Part shown: in pieces, positions 4,910 through 7,045 of the stretch | How positions within the stretch are numbered: the first letter of the stretch is position 1 | Layout: each line of letters starts with the position of its first letter | From: Tannerellaceae bacterium | GTDB lineage: Bacteria > Bacteroidota > Bacteroidia > Bacteroidales > Tannerellaceae | Length of the DNA stretch: 7,045 bases | Assembly (NCBI GenBank): GCA_031280645.1 | Contig: JAITGL010000036.1 | Location: 1-7,045 of the forward strand | Direction of reading: 5' to 3' | The notes under the pieces: model-generated | The model's input: only the letters and a program-made list of their open reading frames with translations | Database searches by the model: none | What the model was told of the DNA's origin: nothing | Position numbers and translations under genes: made by a program

Positions 4910-6340
4910 ATGAAAAACAACAAACCAATGACAAATTACAGGTGGATGATCTGCTCCATGCTCTTCTTCGCCACAACCGTAAACTACCTCGACCGCCAAG
5001 TACTCTCCCTCACGTGGGACGAGTTCATCAAGCCCACATTCCACTGGAACGAATCCCACTACGGAACCATCACCTCCATATTCTCCATCGTTTACGCAAT
5101 CTGCATGTTATTTGCCGGCCGGTTTATCGACTGGATGGGAACCCGCAAAGGCTTCCTCTGGGCCATAGGCGTATGGTCGGTAGGCGCATGTATGCACGCC
5201 CTGTGCGGACTGATCACCCAACAATACACAGGCCTCGGCTCCGCCGCCGAGCTAATGAAAGCAACAGGCGATGCAGCCGTACTGATCGCCACCGTAAGCA
5301 TGTACAGTTTCCTTGTAGCCCGCTGTATTCTGGCGCTCGGCGAAGCCGGTAACTTCCCCGTAGCCATAAAAGTTACAGCCGAATTTTTCCCCAAAAAAGA
5401 TCGCGCCTACGCAACCAGCATATTCAACTCCGGCGCCTCCATCGGCGCGCTCGTCGCACCCCTTTCCATTCCCCCGCTCGCCAAAGCCTGCGGCTGGGAG
5501 ATGGCCTTCATAGTAATAGGAGCCCTCGGATTCCTCTGGATGGGATTCTGGGTCTTTATGTACAAGAAACCCGAAGAACACCCATCGGTTAACAAAGCAG
5601 AGCTCGAGTACATACTCTCCGATCGCGAAACACCCGAGGAGAAGCCCTCCGGCGACGAAGGGCCGAAGCTCTCGCTGCTGGAATGCTTTAAATACAAACA
5701 AACCTGGTCGTTTGCATTCGGTAAGTTCATGACCGACGGCGTATGGTGGTTCTTCCTCTTCTGGACGCCCTCCTACCTCAACACCCAGTTCGGCATCAAA
5801 ACGAGCGACCCTGTCGGAATGGCCCTCATCACAACCCTCTACGCCGTCACGATGCTATCAATTTACGGAGGCAAAATACCCACCCTGATCATTAACCGCA
5901 CCGGCAAGAACCCCTACGCAGCCCGCATGCAAGCCATGCTGATTTACGCCTTCTTCCCCCTGGCCGTACTTTTCGCCCAGCCCCTCGGATCAATCACACC
6001 CTGGTTCCCGATCATATTAATAGGAATAGGAGGAGCCGCCCACCAGTCATGGTCGGCCAACATATTTTCGACCGTAAGCGACATGTTCCCCAAATCGGCC
6101 ATAGCAACCGTAACCGGCATAGGCGGGATGGCCGGCGGCCTGGGCTCGATGCTGTTACAGAAAAGCGCCGGCAACCTCTTCGTATACGCCGGCGAACACC
6201 ACCTCCGATTCATAGGCTTTGAAGGCAAGCCAGCCGGCTACTTCATTGTATTCTGTTTTTGCTCCATCGCCTACCTGATAGGCTGGGCGGTAATGAAAAC
6301 CCTCGTCCCCAAATACAGGATTATCGACGCAAACAAATAA
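4910..6340 (+). CDS. MFS transporter of the anion:cation symporter type, ExuT-like hexuronate permease
   Basis: An inner-membrane protein of 476 residues with about twelve hydrophobic segments, near residues 13-29, 52-70, 81-103, 124-146, 171-193, 196-217, 264-285, 301-321, 336-357, 364-384, 395-415 and 443-463. NYLDRQ (25-30) is the family signature after helix 1, and GRFIDWMGTRKGF (70-82) is MFS motif A. LALGEAGNFPVAIK (141-154) and FFPKKDRAYA (159-168) follow the ExuT/GudP pattern. The central hydrophilic loop (about 218-262) is charged. An extra segment, QQYTGLGSAAELMKATGDA (104-122), lengthens the loop between helices 3 and 4. It presumably takes up galacturonate, glucuronate or unsaturated uronates by proton symport. 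The start is ATG 4910, 5 bp after the DUF4861 stop; an in-frame upstream ATG at 4796 would overlap that gene. Substrate is inferred from the operon. Confidence 0.9.
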   Translation: MKNNKPMTNYRWMICSMLFFATTVNYLDRQVLSLTWDEFIKPTFHWNESHYGTITSIFSIVYAICMLFAGRFIDWMGTRKGFLWAIGVWSVGACMHALCGLITQQYTGLGSAAELMKATGDAAVLIATVSMYSFLVARCILALGEAGNFPVAIKVTAEFFPKKDRAYATSIFNSGASIGALVAPLSIPPLAKACGWEMAFIVIGALGFLWMGFWVFMYKKPEEHPSVNKAELEYILSDRETPEEKPSGDEGPKLSLLECFKYKQTWSFAFGKFMTDGVWWFFLFWTPSYLNTQFGIKTSDPVGMALITTLYAVTMLSIYGGKIPTLIINRTGKNPYAARMQAMLIYAFFPLAVLFAQPLGSITPWFPIILIGIGGAAHQSWSANIFSTVSDMFPKSAIATVTGIGGMAGGLGSMLLQKSAGNLFVYAGEHHLRFIGFEGKPAGYFIVFCFCSIAYLIGWAVMKTLVPKYRIIDANK

Positions 6341-6570
6341 AACGTCGCCCCAAAGCGCCGGAACCCATCCCCACGCCCCCACCCCCTCTGCGGAACTCCC
6401 CCACCCATCCGGAGTTCCGCAGCCCCCCGCAAAAAAAATCCCCAGCCCCCCGCCAAGCCGCGCCCGCCCGAAAAAATCCCCGGCTAATCCCCCACTCGCC
6501 GCCGCCGCTTCCCCCCATCCCATTCACCCCTTCGCGCCCCATCCCCCACCCGCAGCTCCCCGCCTCAACG
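6341..6570. other. Extremely C-rich non-coding stretch after the operon
   Basis: Between the transporter stop and the tandem array the plus strand is dominated by runs of C (for example at 6370-6386 and 6421-6429), with A8 at 6431-6438 and little G or T. Open frames here are low-complexity proline- or glycine-rich shadows and are not annotated. Apart from the hairpin at 6388-6422, no gene or RNA was recognised. Confidence 0.6.
6388..6422 (+). terminator. Perfect 12-bp-arm hairpin 47 bp after the transporter stop, possible operon terminator
   Basis: CTGCGGAACTCC (6388-6399) and GGAGTTCCGCAG (6411-6422) are exact reverse complements around an 11-nt loop. The position suits a 3' end for the kdu operon. 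No U-tract follows (the next bases are C-rich), so it may be a transcript-stabilising stem or require factor-dependent termination. As there is no T-run on the minus side either, the direction is assigned from the operon only. Confidence 0.6.
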
Positions 6571-7045
6571 TTACTCAACGCTGCGACGGGCCGCCGGAAA
6601 ATCATTCAACCGTTCGCAACCTTGCGACGGGTTGCCGGGAAACCGCTCAGCCGTTCGCAAGGTTGCGACGGGTTGACGGGGATCAGTTCAGTCGTTCGTA
6701 ACGTTGCGACGGGCCGCCGGAAATCAATTCGGCAAATCGTAACGTTGCGAAAGCTCGATGGAAATCCATTCGGCAAATCGTAACGTTGCGAAAGCTCGAC
6801 GGGAATCAATTCAGCAAATCGCAATGTTGCGAAATGCCGCCGGGAATCAATTCTACAAATCGTAACGTTGCGAAAGCTCGCCGGAAAACGATTCGGTATT
6901 TCGTAACGTTGCGACGAGCTGCCGGAAATCAATTCGGCAAATCGCAATGTTGCGAAAGCTCGCCGGGAATCCATTCGGCATTTCGTAACGTTACGAAAGC
7001 TCGACGGAAATCAATTCGGCAAATCGTAATGTTGCGAAAGCTCGA
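6571..7045. repeat. Strict 41-bp tandem repeat array, about 12 units, continues beyond the window
   Basis: The anchor TGCGA (TACGA in one unit) recurs at 6582, 6623, 6664, 6705, 6746, 6787, 6828, 6869, 6910, 6951, 6992 and 7033, always 41 bp apart with no indel. Each unit has the core TCGTAACGTTGCGA, near-palindromic, and a second motif like CCGGAAATCAATTCGGC. The first units (6582-6704) carry GACGGG after the core, whereas later ones mostly carry GAAAGCTCG. As 41 is not a multiple of three, open frames across it are by-products; a 122-codon minus-strand frame repeats only every 123 bp. There are no unique spacers, so it is not CRISPR. The array reaches the last base of the window. Confidence 0.93.
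6981..6998. repeat. Perfect 18-bp palindrome inside the array
   Basis: TTTCGTAACGTTACGAAA equals its own reverse complement. Other units have TTGCGA in place of TTACGA and so deviate by one base pair from perfect symmetry; this unit is the most symmetric core in the array. Confidence 0.85.

Noticed and set aside
4796..6340. 514-codon start for the transporter
   Set aside because: It overlaps the DUF4861 coding end; the start at 4910 directly precedes the first membrane helix and NYLDR motif.
6259..6783. 174-codon plus-strand proline- and arginine-rich frame
   Set aside because: Low complexity created by C-runs and the tandem repeat; it begins inside the transporter gene.
6606..6974. 122-codon minus-strand open frame with repeating RFAELI and FRNVTICRID peptides
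   Set aside because: It is produced by the 41-bp DNA repeat (three units equal 41 codons) and has no start context or protein-like conservation.
6571..7045. CRISPR array
   Set aside because: Variable parts between cores are homologous from unit to unit, not unique spacers, and no cas gene is present.
1..7045. tRNA or rRNA genes, riboswitches
   Set aside because: No cloverleaf, rRNA signature or known riboswitch motif was noticed on either strand by eye.

Overview
The window looks like a Bacteroidota (order Bacteroidales) chromosome. The evidence is the gene content (a kduI-kduD-DUF4861-hexuronate MFS operon, RteC-like and BfmA/BtgA-like mobile-element pieces), a TAnnTTTG-type promoter element ahead of the operon, and start codons without clear Shine-Dalgarno sequences. 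I cannot name the genus.

Positions 1-2100 are AT-richer and hold decayed mobile DNA, with no intact gene that I can support. On the minus strand, from right to left, lie an RteC-like C-terminal fragment (1212-1457), a frameshifted helix-turn-helix gene (712-1046), a cluster of inverted repeats resembling a transfer origin (439-712), the first 41 codons of a BfmA/BtgA-like mobilization gene (283-408), and a frameshifted ISAs1-family transposase fragment running off the left edge (1-288). On the plus strand, 1571-1826 is the frameshifted C-terminal tail of a D12-class DNA adenine methylase. It sits between two inverted copies of a 28-bp repeat (1542-1569 and 1910-1937). Partial copies of that repeat occur at 1518-1530, 1879-1894 and 2008-2029, the last just upstream of the operon promoter.

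Positions 2122-6340 form a compact plus-strand operon with gaps of 5 to 20 bp: kduI, kduD, a DUF4861 lipoprotein and an ExuT-like MFS transporter. KduI and KduD convert the ketouronate released from unsaturated uronic acids (pectin or glycosaminoglycan breakdown) to 2-keto-3-deoxygluconate. The transporter would bring uronates across the inner membrane, and the lipoprotein is an envelope partner of unknown activity. Polysaccharide lyases, unsaturated uronyl hydrolases and the KdgK/KdgA steps are not in the window. The coding strand is markedly C-rich relative to G, and this continues into the following non-coding DNA.

Positions 6341-7045 are non-coding. An extremely C-rich stretch contains a perfect 12-bp-arm hairpin (6388-6422). 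It is followed by a strictly periodic 41-bp tandem array (about 6571 to the window end, roughly 12 units, no indels). Each unit carries a palindromic core centred on AACGTT, and several also carry a GCCG...CGGC dyad. This array is the most unusual structure in the window.
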